Shown: in pieces, positions 1 to 5,920 of the stretch
Layout: every line of letters starts with the position of its first letter
Position numbering within the stretch: position 1 is the stretch's first letter
DNA from: Elusimicrobiota bacterium
Lineage (GTDB): Bacteria > Elusimicrobiota > Elusimicrobia > Elusimicrobiales > UBA9959
Length of the DNA stretch: 8,079 nt
Direction of reading: 5' to 3'
Assembly: GCA_030639665.1 (NCBI GenBank)
Contig: DAOWCC010000108.1
Span: 1-8,079, forward strand
Notes under the pieces: generated by a model
Database searches by the model: none
What the model saw: the letters and a program-made list of their open reading frames with translations, nothing else
What the model was told of the DNA's origin: nothing
Translations under genes and position numbers: made by a program

Positions 1-1380
1 CGGGGCTTTATTTCCTTCAACATCTATATGGTCGACATAGATGGGAGCGTTTTCTTCTATTTGAAATTTTATATCCAAAGCGCCCGTTTCTTTATTTTCT
101 ATTTTCAGCGGTGTAATAAGCGCTCTCAGATATCCCTTATCGGCATATTTGTTTTGAATCGCTCTTAAGGTTTCTTGAAGCCGCTCATAGCTGTAAAATT
201 TATCTTTCTTGTATTCCAGGAGTTCTTTCAAGTCCTTTGTCGTGTAAACGGCGTTTCCGCTGAAAGTCGTATTGCCGAAAGCGAATTTCATGCCTTCATC
301 CAAATCTATGTTTATGAAAACTTTGCTTTTATTGTCATTGAAAATGACGGAAGACGAATTGATTTTAAAATTATTAAAGCCTTTGTTTTTATAAAAGAAT
401 TCTATTTTTTTTAAATCATCAGCCAACTCAAGCGGAGCGTAAACTTTCTTTGGCCGGTTCTTCATCTTTTTTAAAATCTTTTTCAATTTAAAAGATTTTA
501 CATTTGGAATAGCCACTTCGGCTATTTTGGATTTTTCTCCTTCTTTTACGATAATGGAAAGTTTGCAGGTATTGGCCTCGGTATCGATTTTAATTTCATA
601 ATCCGTTGTCGCGTCTATAAAGCCTTTGCCTTGATATTTGTCGATTATCGCTATTATATCTTCGCGTATTTTAAGCTCGTCAAAAAAATCCTTTTTGGCC
701 AAGTTCATGGCTCTTTTAACCGAATTATCCGATAGTTTTTCATTCCCCTCAACTAAAATATCGGTAATCATAAGTTTTTCTTTTACTATGAAAGTAAGTT
801 TGACAGGATGTTTGTAGTTTAAGCCTTTTTCTTCATTGGATAAAAGAAGTTCATCATCCAAAGGGGATATATCAATAGACACGGTTTCAATACTGCCAAG
901 GCCGAGTATTTTTTCTATATCCGCGTTTATGTCTTCTTTGAAATAAGATTTTTTCTTTTTCGCATTTGATGTTTTGATAATTACTTTCGGTTTAATGTTT
1001 ATATTGCCTTGTACCGCCAGCTCTTTTATAATCCAGGGGCCGTCCAATAAATTTATATCCAGTTCAGGCAATGGCTCATTGGAATCCTCAATATTGTCCA
1101 CAGTCTCTTCTTGGGGCATTGCTCCCATGTTTTCGATGTCTTTTATCAGTTGCTCATCGGGCGCTTTTTCTTTGTTTTCCGGCTTTAGAGGATTATCCGT
1201 ATCTTCTTTTTGTTTTTTATCCAATTCATCCGGTAAGTCCGGTATAGGCAAAAAACCATCTCCGGCGGGAGTTGTAACTTGCTCTTTCTCAATTTTTTCT
1301 TGAGGGGCGGTATCTTGAGCGTTTAAGTTAATTAGACTTGCGGATACAATTAAACAGAGTAAAAGAAGCAGTTTTTTCAT
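1..1380 (-). CDS. bamA: Outer-membrane protein assembly factor BamA (Omp85), 3' end cut by the window edge
   Basis: Only the first 460 residues are present; the frame is open to the left edge, so the remainder of the POTRA region and the beta-barrel lie outside. Residues 1-21 form a Sec signal peptide (MKKLLLLLC..., probable cleavage after LNA21 before QD). Residues 22-115 are an acidic, Pro/Lys/Glu-rich, probably disordered linker. POTRA domains follow at about 117-202, 203-281, 282-363 and 364-445, with a fifth beginning at 446. Each has the beta-alpha-alpha-beta-beta pattern with a strand-1 VEGN-like motif (AVQGN, LVEGN, FSGN, DVEGN; the third is degenerate, AIPN) and a helix-2 KGF/KGY motif (QGKGF, KNKGF, ADKGY). 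Five POTRAs match BamA rather than TamA or two-POTRA secretion proteins. BamA inserts beta-barrel proteins into the outer membrane. The ATG overlaps the TGA of ino1; an AAGGTG Shine-Dalgarno-like sequence lies 11 bases upstream, inside ino1. Family assignment is firm; BamA rather than another Omp85 member is very likely. Confidence 0.93.
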   Translation of the reverse strand, partial: MKKLLLLLCLIVSASLINLNAQDTAPQEKIEKEQVTTPAGDGFLPIPDLPDELDKKQKEDTDNPLKPENKEKAPDEQLIKDIENMGAMPQEETVDNIEDSNEPLPELDINLLDGPWIIKELAVQGNINIKPKVIIKTSNAKKKKSYFKEDINADIEKILGLGSIETVSIDISPLDDELLLSNEEKGLNYKHPVKLTFIVKEKLMITDILVEGNEKLSDNSVKRAMNLAKKDFFDELKIREDIIAIIDKYQGKGFIDATTDYEIKIDTEANTCKLSIIVKEGEKSKIAEVAIPNVKSFKLKKILKKMKNRPKKVYAPLELADDLKKIEFFYKNKGFNNFKINSSSVIFNDNKSKVFINIDLDEGMKFAFGNTTFSGNAVYTTKDLKELLEYKKDKFYSYERLQETLRAIQNKYADKGYLRALITPLKIENKETGALDIKFQIEENAPIYVDHIDVEGNKAP

Positions 1381-2783
1381 TTTTTCAAAAGCACCTTTTT
1401 CTTTGTTTTAATTTTCCCTTTTTTCCGATAAGGCTTGGCGGGCTCAGCCATTGAGGGAACCGCGTTTTCATTTTCATAATAATCCAGGCCCGAATGATCC
1501 AAAACCTCTTCACCCATAAGTAATCGGAGAGTGTTTTTTAGTTTAATATGTTGAATGAAAAGATCATTTTCGGGTTTTAAATCCGGTCTGCACATGGGGG
1601 ATTTAAAGAAAAAGCTCATCCATTCCTGAATGCCTGAAAGTCCGGCTCTTTGAGCGAAGTCCAAAAATATAATTATGTCCAGAAATACGGGAGCGGCCAA
1701 AATGGAATCTCTGCAGAGAAAATTTATTTTAATCTGCATGGGCATTGACATCCAGCCGTCTATATCGATATTGTCCCAGCCTTCTTTAGCGTCGCCTCTG
1801 GGAGGATAATAGTCTATGCGGACTTTATGAAAATAATCGGAATAAAGGTCGGGATAGGTTTCAGGGTCAAGAATAGAGTCCAATACCGACATCTTGCTTT
1901 TTTCCTTGGTTTTAAATGAAGAAGGATCGTCCAAAACTTCACCGTCGCGATTGCCGAGGATATTGGTGGAATACCAGCCTTTAAGAGCGAGCATTCTGGC
2001 TTTCAAGCCGGGAGCCAAGATGGTTTTCATTAAGGTCTGGCCGGTTTTAAAATCTTTACCCATTACAGGCAAGCCTTCTTGGGTAGCCAATTCCATGAGA
2101 GCGGGCGTGTCTATGCTTAAATTAGGCGCTCCGTTTGCGAAAGGGGCTCCGCTTTTTAAAGCCGCGTAAGCGTAAATCATTGAAGGCGATATATGGGGAG
2201 AATTTTTTCTCAAGCCCTGTTCAAAATTCGCGAGAGTTTTATGAACGGTTGAGGGCTGTATAAAAGTTTCGGTTGAACCGCACCATACCACAACGACTCT
2301 GTCCAATTTATTCTTTTTTTTGAAATCCGCGATATCTTTTATTAAGGCGAGAGCGAGATGCATCTTTGTTTTGCCTTTTTTTATTATTTGGGGATTAAGG
2401 TTTTTAACGAATTTTTTATCAAAAACGGCCGGCATGGGTTTTATGGCTTTTAATTCTTTAGCCACGGGCTCTAATTGCTGAGGATGAAATACGCCGGCTT
2501 TTAAAGCGGCCGAATAAATGGAATCTTTATAGATGTCCCAGCCGCCAAACACCAAGTTTTTCATTTCCGTCAGAGGAACAAAATCTTTAATCAGAGGATT
2601 GCGGTTTTCATATCTTTTGCCCAGGCGGATATGTTGAAGCTGAGTTATAGAGCCTATTGGTGAGCCAAGATTTTTTTTGTTCATTTCAATGCCGGCTATA
2701 AGTGTGCTGGTAACCGCGCCCATTCCCGGAATGAGAACTCCAAGTTTGCCTTTTGCCGATTTGATTGTTCTTTTGCCTGTCAT
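1377..2783 (-). CDS. ino1: Inositol-3-phosphate synthase (myo-inositol-1-phosphate synthase)
   Basis: The enzyme converts D-glucose 6-phosphate to 1D-myo-inositol 3-phosphate with bound NAD+, the committed step of inositol synthesis, in the cytoplasm. The 468-residue product has an N-terminal Rossmann signature (GVLIPGMGAV, 15-24). Family blocks follow in order: GKDFKTGQTLMKT (242-254), LGNRDG (276-281), TKEKSK before VLDSI (about 290-300), PPRGDAK (327-333) and CRDSILAAPVFLD (357-369). These align by eye with the eukaryotic blocks DFKSGQTK, LGNNDG, SKEISK, VGDSK and CEDSLLAAP, so the lysine-rich active site appears intact. The YYPPRGDAKEGWDNID wording is typical of bacterial members. The last roughly 25 residues are a Lys-rich tail whose codons also carry the bamA ribosome-binding site. 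Start at the ATG with GGAGG six bases upstream. First gene of a leftward unit with bamA. The product could feed phosphatidylinositol-type lipids or soluble inositol solutes; nothing here decides which. Confidence 0.94.
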   Translation of the reverse strand: MTGKRTIKSAKGKLGVLIPGMGAVTSTLIAGIEMNKKNLGSPIGSITQLQHIRLGKRYENRNPLIKDFVPLTEMKNLVFGGWDIYKDSIYSAALKAGVFHPQQLEPVAKELKAIKPMPAVFDKKFVKNLNPQIIKKGKTKMHLALALIKDIADFKKKNKLDRVVVVWCGSTETFIQPSTVHKTLANFEQGLRKNSPHISPSMIYAYAALKSGAPFANGAPNLSIDTPALMELATQEGLPVMGKDFKTGQTLMKTILAPGLKARMLALKGWYSTNILGNRDGEVLDDPSSFKTKEKSKMSVLDSILDPETYPDLYSDYFHKVRIDYYPPRGDAKEGWDNIDIDGWMSMPMQIKINFLCRDSILAAPVFLDIIIFLDFAQRAGLSGIQEWMSFFFKSPMCRPDLKPENDLFIQHIKLKNTLRLLMGEEVLDHSGLDYYENENAVPSMAEPAKPYRKKGKIKTKKKVLLKK

Positions 2784-2789
2784 ATGTTT

Positions 2790-2794
2790 CCTCC
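2790..2794 (-). promoter_or_regulatory. Strong ribosome-binding site of ino1
   Basis: A consensus GGAGG on the minus strand lies six bases before the ATG at 2783. It fixes the start of the inositol-3-phosphate synthase and suggests efficient initiation, in contrast to the weaker sites of most other genes in the window. Confidence 0.85.
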
Positions 2795-2827
2795 GCTATC
2801 TTTTAACAAACTATAAAATCTTTTTAT

Positions 2828-2849
2828 TATAAACTTATACGCGTTTATA
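2828..2849. repeat. Inverted repeat overlapping a minus-strand -10-like box (possible operator)
   Basis: Arms TATAAAC (2828-2834) and GTTTATA (2843-2849) are perfect 7-base inverted repeats around an 8-base centre. The left arm overlaps a minus-strand TATAAT (2831-2826), about 45 bases upstream of the ino1 ATG. No good -35 box sits at the right distance from that TATAAT. The arrangement could be an operator over the ino1-bamA promoter, but AT-rich DNA yields such repeats by chance. Confidence 0.3.
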
Positions 2850-2888
2850 GATACATCTTATCATTTTTCTCATCATCACTCGAAATAT

Positions 2889-2917
2889 TTGGCAACTTGT
2901 ATTGTTAGGCTTATGAT
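2889..2917 (+). promoter_or_regulatory. Candidate sigma-70-type promoter for the phoH operon
   Basis: TTGGCA (2889-2894) and TATGAT (2912-2917) are separated by exactly 17 bases; each is one mismatch from the TTGACA and TATAAT consensus. Transcription would start near 2924 and give a leader of about 160 bases before phoH. This is the best -35/-10 pair seen in the gap, but the organism's sigma-factor preferences are unknown. Confidence 0.5.
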
Positions 2918-2994
2918 AGAGTCTTATGGCGCAATGCCAATGACCGTTATATAAAATGGAAATTCGGAAAGGTTATGATGTGGGGAAATTAAAG

Positions 2995-3000
2995 TATAAT
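2995..3000 (+). promoter_or_regulatory. Alternative -10-like box (TATAAT) upstream of phoH
   Basis: A perfect TATAAT, but the bases 16-18 upstream do not resemble a -35 box and there is no extended -10 TG. It lies inside an imperfect 17-base palindrome (AAAGT at 2991-2995, ACTTT at 3003-3007). If used, transcription would start near 3007, leaving a leader of about 80 bases. Confidence 0.25.
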
Positions 3001-3070
3001 TAACTTTTGCCGTTATATTTAAAATTATTTAGCGTAAAGTTTGTTTAAGTTTGGAACAATATTATTTAGC

Positions 3071-3077
3071 AGGGGAG
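3071..3077 (+). promoter_or_regulatory. Ribosome-binding site that sets the phoH start
   Basis: AGGGGAG lies nine bases before the ATG at 3087. The frame is also open from a TTG at 3051, but that codon has no Shine-Dalgarno sequence, and the purine-rich site would then fall inside the coding region. This favours the ATG. Confidence 0.75.
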
Positions 3078-3086
3078 ATTGCCAAA

Positions 3087-4388
3087 ATGAAAAAAACATT
3101 TATATTGGATACCAATGTATTGATACATGATCCGTATTCCTTTTCAAAATTTGAAGATAATATAGTGATAATTCCGATATCGGTGATAGAAGAGCTTGAT
3201 AATTTTAAGACAGTTTCCGATGAAAGGGGAAAAAGCGCCAGAGTCGTATCAAGAAATCTTGATAAGTTAAGGGCGAAAGGAAAGCTTAATAAGGGCGTCA
3301 AAATGGATTCCGGCGGTCTTTTAAAGGTTGAATTGGACCATGTGTCCGTTCTTCCCAAAGAATTTAAATTGCAAGAAATGGATAATAGGATACTTAATAC
3401 GGCTTATTGGTTTGAAAAGAAAAAACAGAATGTCGTTATGGTGACCAAGGATATTAATTTTAGGATAAAGGCTGAAGCCATAGGCTTGGAATCTCAGGAT
3501 TATAAATTCGGAAAAGTTAAAATGGATGATATTTATTCCGGTATAACCGAACTTGCCGTGCCGGCCAAATCAATAGATAACTTTTACAAGGACAAGGAAA
3601 TTTCCATTAAAGATGACAAACTTAATCCCAATGAATTTATTTTATTTAGAGCCAAGGAAGACGCCAAAAAAACAGCGATAGGCCGTTGTAGCGCTGTGGA
3701 CGCGTCGGCGGTAAAAGCGCTTCGTCCGGAGTCTTCTCCATGGGGCATAAGAGGCCTGAATAAAGAACAGAAATGCGCTATGGAGCTTTTGCTTGATGAA
3801 TCCATAAATTTGGTGACTTTAATCGGCACGGCGGGCACGGGCAAAACATTGGTTTCTCTCGCTTGCGGGCTTCAAAAAGCCGTTGATGAGAATGTTTATA
3901 AAAGGCTGATTGTTTGCCGGTCAATAGTTCCGGTAGGCAAGGATATAGGTTTTCTTCCCGGAAGTAAAGATGAAAAGCTTTCTCCCTGGATGGGCGCCAT
4001 ATATGATAATCTGGAATTTATAATGGATAAGCGGCATCAGGATGATTCGCTTCAGCAATTTGAATACTTACAACAAAGCGGCAAGATTGAAATAGCTTCC
4101 GTGACCCATATCAGAGGCCGTTCTTTACCTAAACAATATATGATAGTTGATGACGCGCAAAATCTTACGCCGCATGAAATAAAAACGATATTGAGCCGCG
4201 CCGGAGAGGGAACAAAGGTTGTTGTGACGGGAGATCCTTATCAAATAGATAATCCATATCTTGATATGGAGTCCAATGGTCTGATGTATATCGTTAACAG
4301 ATTTAAAGGGCAGAAAATCTACGGACATCTTACTTTTACCAAAACAGAGAGAAGCGAGCTCGCGGCTTTGGTGTCGAAAATTCTGTAG
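3087..4388 (+). CDS. phoH: PIN-PhoH family protein (PhoH2/YlaK type): PIN ribonuclease-like domain fused to PhoH ATPase
   Basis: The 433-residue protein joins an N-terminal PIN domain (about 1-140) to a C-terminal P-loop PhoH ATPase (about 220-430), the architecture of PhoH2/YlaK proteins, some of which have reported RNA helicase and RNase activity. PIN acidic residues are visible: D8 in LDTN, E36 in IEEL, D99 in MDNRIL and D122 in TKDIN. The ATPase carries Walker A GTAGTGKT (247-254), the PhoH block RSIVPVGKDIGFLPGSKDEK, Walker B MIVDDAQNLTPHE with DDAQ at 355-358, and TGDPYQIDNPYLD near the end. The usual Walker B sequence is DEAQ, so a Glu-to-Asp change is present. The ATG at 3087 is chosen over a TTG at 3051 because of its ribosome-binding site. 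First gene of a rightward unit, ending seven bases before the nucleotidyltransferase. Probably cytoplasmic and RNA-directed; the substrate is unknown. Confidence 0.94.
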   Translation: MKKTFILDTNVLIHDPYSFSKFEDNIVIIPISVIEELDNFKTVSDERGKSARVVSRNLDKLRAKGKLNKGVKMDSGGLLKVELDHVSVLPKEFKLQEMDNRILNTAYWFEKKKQNVVMVTKDINFRIKAEAIGLESQDYKFGKVKMDDIYSGITELAVPAKSIDNFYKDKEISIKDDKLNPNEFILFRAKEDAKKTAIGRCSAVDASAVKALRPESSPWGIRGLNKEQKCAMELLLDESINLVTLIGTAGTGKTLVSLACGLQKAVDENVYKRLIVCRSIVPVGKDIGFLPGSKDEKLSPWMGAIYDNLEFIMDKRHQDDSLQQFEYLQQSGKIEIASVTHIRGRSLPKQYMIVDDAQNLTPHEIKTILSRAGEGTKVVVTGDPYQIDNPYLDMESNGLMYIVNRFKGQKIYGHLTFTKTERSELAALVSKIL

Positions 4389-4395
4389 ATAATAT

Positions 4396-5169
4396 ATGGG
4401 AAAACTTAATTTTGTCATTTGTATGGCGGGCCGTGGGAACAGGTTTATTGAAGCCGGATACGCGAGTCCGAAGTTTATGATTCGTTCGGGCGAAAGGACT
4501 TTATTTGAATATTCTCTTTTAAGCTTGCCGCTTTGCATCGCGTCTAAAGTGATATTCATCGCTTTAAAAGAACATGAGGATGAATTTCAAGTCACCTCGT
4601 TTATTGAAGAAAAGTTTAACGCGTTGACGGCTAAAATGAACGGGAAAATAGAGAGTGAAATTGTATTATTGGATAAGCCAACTTCGGGGCAAGCTCAAAC
4701 AGCGCTTTTGGCTCGAGACTTTATTGATGACGAGGATGAAGTCGCGATATATAATATAGACACCTTTTTTAAATCCAAAACCTTAAAAAATCTCTTTTTG
4801 AATTCTCAAAATAAATTGGATGGAATCATAGGAGCTTTTCCTCTTAAGGGCGAAGATCCCAAATGGAGTTTCGCGCAAACTGATGAGCGCGGGATTGTTA
4901 AACGGACGGCGGAAAAAGTGCAAATATCCGATAATGCTTTAACTGGGCTTTATCATTTTACTCGCGCGGCGGATTTTTTTCGCGTCGCCCGAGAGGCGGT
5001 GGCAAATGGCGATAAAAGCCGTGGTGAATTTTATATAGCTCCGCTTTATAATAAGCTTATAGAAAACGGAAAAAAATTCACCATTGATATGGTTGAGATT
5101 ATTATTCCAATGGGCACGCCTAAAGAAGTGGATAAAATAAATCCCGAGATAATCAATTCTTATATATAA
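4396..5169 (+). CDS. Sugar-1-phosphate nucleotidyltransferase (NTP_transferase fold)
   Basis: A 257-residue enzyme expected to join a sugar 1-phosphate and an NTP into an NDP-sugar plus pyrophosphate in the cytoplasm. The N-terminal signature AGRGNRF (11-17) followed by SPK (24-26) matches the GxGxRF...PK triphosphate-binding loop. GQAQTAL (98-104) corresponds to the nucleotide/base-binding GTA-like segment, and D122 in YNIDTFF is the expected metal-binding Asp, here in NID rather than the common GD. A GTP motif occurs near the C-terminus (MGTPKEVDKIN); the second metal Asp often seen near it is not obvious. The length covers only the catalytic core, with no acyltransferase-type beta-helix. 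It starts seven bases after the phoH stop without a clear Shine-Dalgarno sequence, so coupled translation is likely. Sugar and nucleotide specificity (dTDP, UDP, CDP or GDP) cannot be read from the sequence. Context indicates that it supplies the following glycosyltransferase. Confidence 0.86.
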   Translation: MGKLNFVICMAGRGNRFIEAGYASPKFMIRSGERTLFEYSLLSLPLCIASKVIFIALKEHEDEFQVTSFIEEKFNALTAKMNGKIESEIVLLDKPTSGQAQTALLARDFIDDEDEVAIYNIDTFFKSKTLKNLFLNSQNKLDGIIGAFPLKGEDPKWSFAQTDERGIVKRTAEKVQISDNALTGLYHFTRAADFFRVAREAVANGDKSRGEFYIAPLYNKLIENGKKFTIDMVEIIIPMGTPKEVDKINPEIINSYI

Positions 5170-5184
5170 ACAGGTTAGGTAATT

Positions 5185-5190
5185 AGGCGG
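5185..5190 (+). promoter_or_regulatory. Ribosome-binding site that sets the start of the family-2 glycosyltransferase
   Basis: AGGCGG is ten bases before the ATG at 5201, and only four before an in-frame GTG at 5195. The spacing supports the ATG, removing two residues from the longest possible frame. Confidence 0.5.
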
Positions 5191-5200
5191 ATAAGTGATT

Positions 5201-5920
5201 ATGAGTGATAAACTCGGAAAAATAAAATTTTCCATTATTGTTCCCTGCTATAATGAACAGGAAAACATTCAATTTTTATTAGAGTCTTTTTTCTTTTTAA
5301 ATAAACGCGATGACGCGGAATTAATAATAGTCGATAACGGTTCCACCGACGGAACATCCGAAAAACTTTCTAAAATAATGCCCGGTTGCTCTTTCGCGCG
5401 TTCGGTTGCGGTTAAGGAAAATAAAGGCTATGGTTACGGCATATTGCGCGGACTCAAAGAAGTCAAAGGCGATTATATAGGCTGGACTCACGGCGACGGG
5501 CAGTTTGATTGCGAGGATTTTTTAAAAGCGATTGCCATTATAAATTCTTCAAAAGATAGTGAGAAAATTTTTGTGAAAGGTTCAAGAAATAACAGACCTT
5601 TGACAGATACACTTTTTACGATTGGCATGTCGGTTTTTGAAACCATATATATGCGAGCCGGTTTATGGGATATAAACGCTCAGCCCGTTATGTTTCATGG
5701 CTCGCTTATGAAATATTGGAAAGCTCCGCCTTATGATTTTTCTCTTGATTTATACGCGTATATTATCGCTAAGAAACATGGATTTATCGTTAAGAGATTT
5801 GATGTTTTTCTAAAAGAGAGAAAATACGGTTTTTCAAGTTGGAATAATGGTTTTTTCGCCAGATTTAAATTAATCGGAAATATTTTCAAATCAAGCCGAA
5901 GGATGAAAAAAACTTTATGA
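5201..5920 (+). CDS. Family-2 glycosyltransferase, dolichol/polyprenyl-phosphate mannose synthase-like
   Basis: The 239-residue GT-A protein has the signatures of the DPM/DPG synthase-like branch of GT2: SIIVPCYNEQENI (11-23), the nucleotide-binding VDNGSTDGT (44-52), GYGYGILRGL (76-85), the metal-site block HGDGQFD (97-103, in place of the usual HADGQ or DADLQ), KGSRNNR, and INAQPVMF, the acceptor-region motif typical of this group. There is no C-terminal membrane segment, so it is a short DPM1-like form acting at the cytoplasmic face of the inner membrane. Expected reaction: transfer of a hexose from an NDP-sugar to polyprenyl phosphate. It follows the nucleotidyltransferase by about 30 bases, and its TGA overlaps the ATG of the next gene, which looks like the user of the lipid-linked sugar. 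Other GT2 acceptors are possible; the sugar is unknown. Confidence 0.88.
   Translation: MSDKLGKIKFSIIVPCYNEQENIQFLLESFFFLNKRDDAELIIVDNGSTDGTSEKLSKIMPGCSFARSVAVKENKGYGYGILRGLKEVKGDYIGWTHGDGQFDCEDFLKAIAIINSSKDSEKIFVKGSRNNRPLTDTLFTIGMSVFETIYMRAGLWDINAQPVMFHGSLMKYWKAPPYDFSLDLYAYIIAKKHGFIVKRFDVFLKERKYGFSSWNNGFFARFKLIGNIFKSSRRMKKTL

Larger units (their letters stand above)
2784..3086. other. Divergent intergenic region between ino1-bamA and the phoH operon
   Basis: About 300 AT-rich bases with no credible gene. It must hold the promoters for both transcription units. Recognisable pieces are the ino1 ribosome-binding site, an inverted repeat with an overlapping minus-strand TATAAT, a plus-strand promoter-like pair at 2889-2917, an isolated plus-strand TATAAT in a small imperfect palindrome at 2991-3007, and the phoH ribosome-binding site. 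No riboswitch or terminator was recognised. Confidence 0.85.

Noticed and set aside
974..1303. Ser/Phe-rich open frame of 109 codons on the plus strand
   Set aside because: It is a mirror of the acidic linker and POTRA1 region of bamA; the Ser/Phe bias comes from reading Glu/Lys-rich codons antisense.
2889..2940. TTGGCA and TGCCAA inverted arms 40 bases apart
   Set aside because: The six-base arms are far apart and mismatch immediately outside; this is not a credible hairpin or operator.
2975..2992. Five-codon mini-ORF (MMWGN) after a GGAAAGG sequence in the phoH leader
   Set aside because: It could be a leader peptide if transcription starts near 2924, but it has no codon bias for any amino acid pathway, no attenuator hairpin follows, and the match is short enough to be chance.
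3051..3086. TTG start adding 12 residues to the PIN-PhoH protein
   Set aside because: There is no ribosome-binding site before the TTG, whereas AGGGGAG precedes the ATG at 3087. PIN proteins also typically start just before the LDTN strand, as the ATG start does.
4125..4559. Open frame of 144 codons on the minus strand across the phoH-nucleotidyltransferase junction
   Set aside because: It is antisense to two well-recognised genes, including their conserved motifs, and has no recognisable domain.
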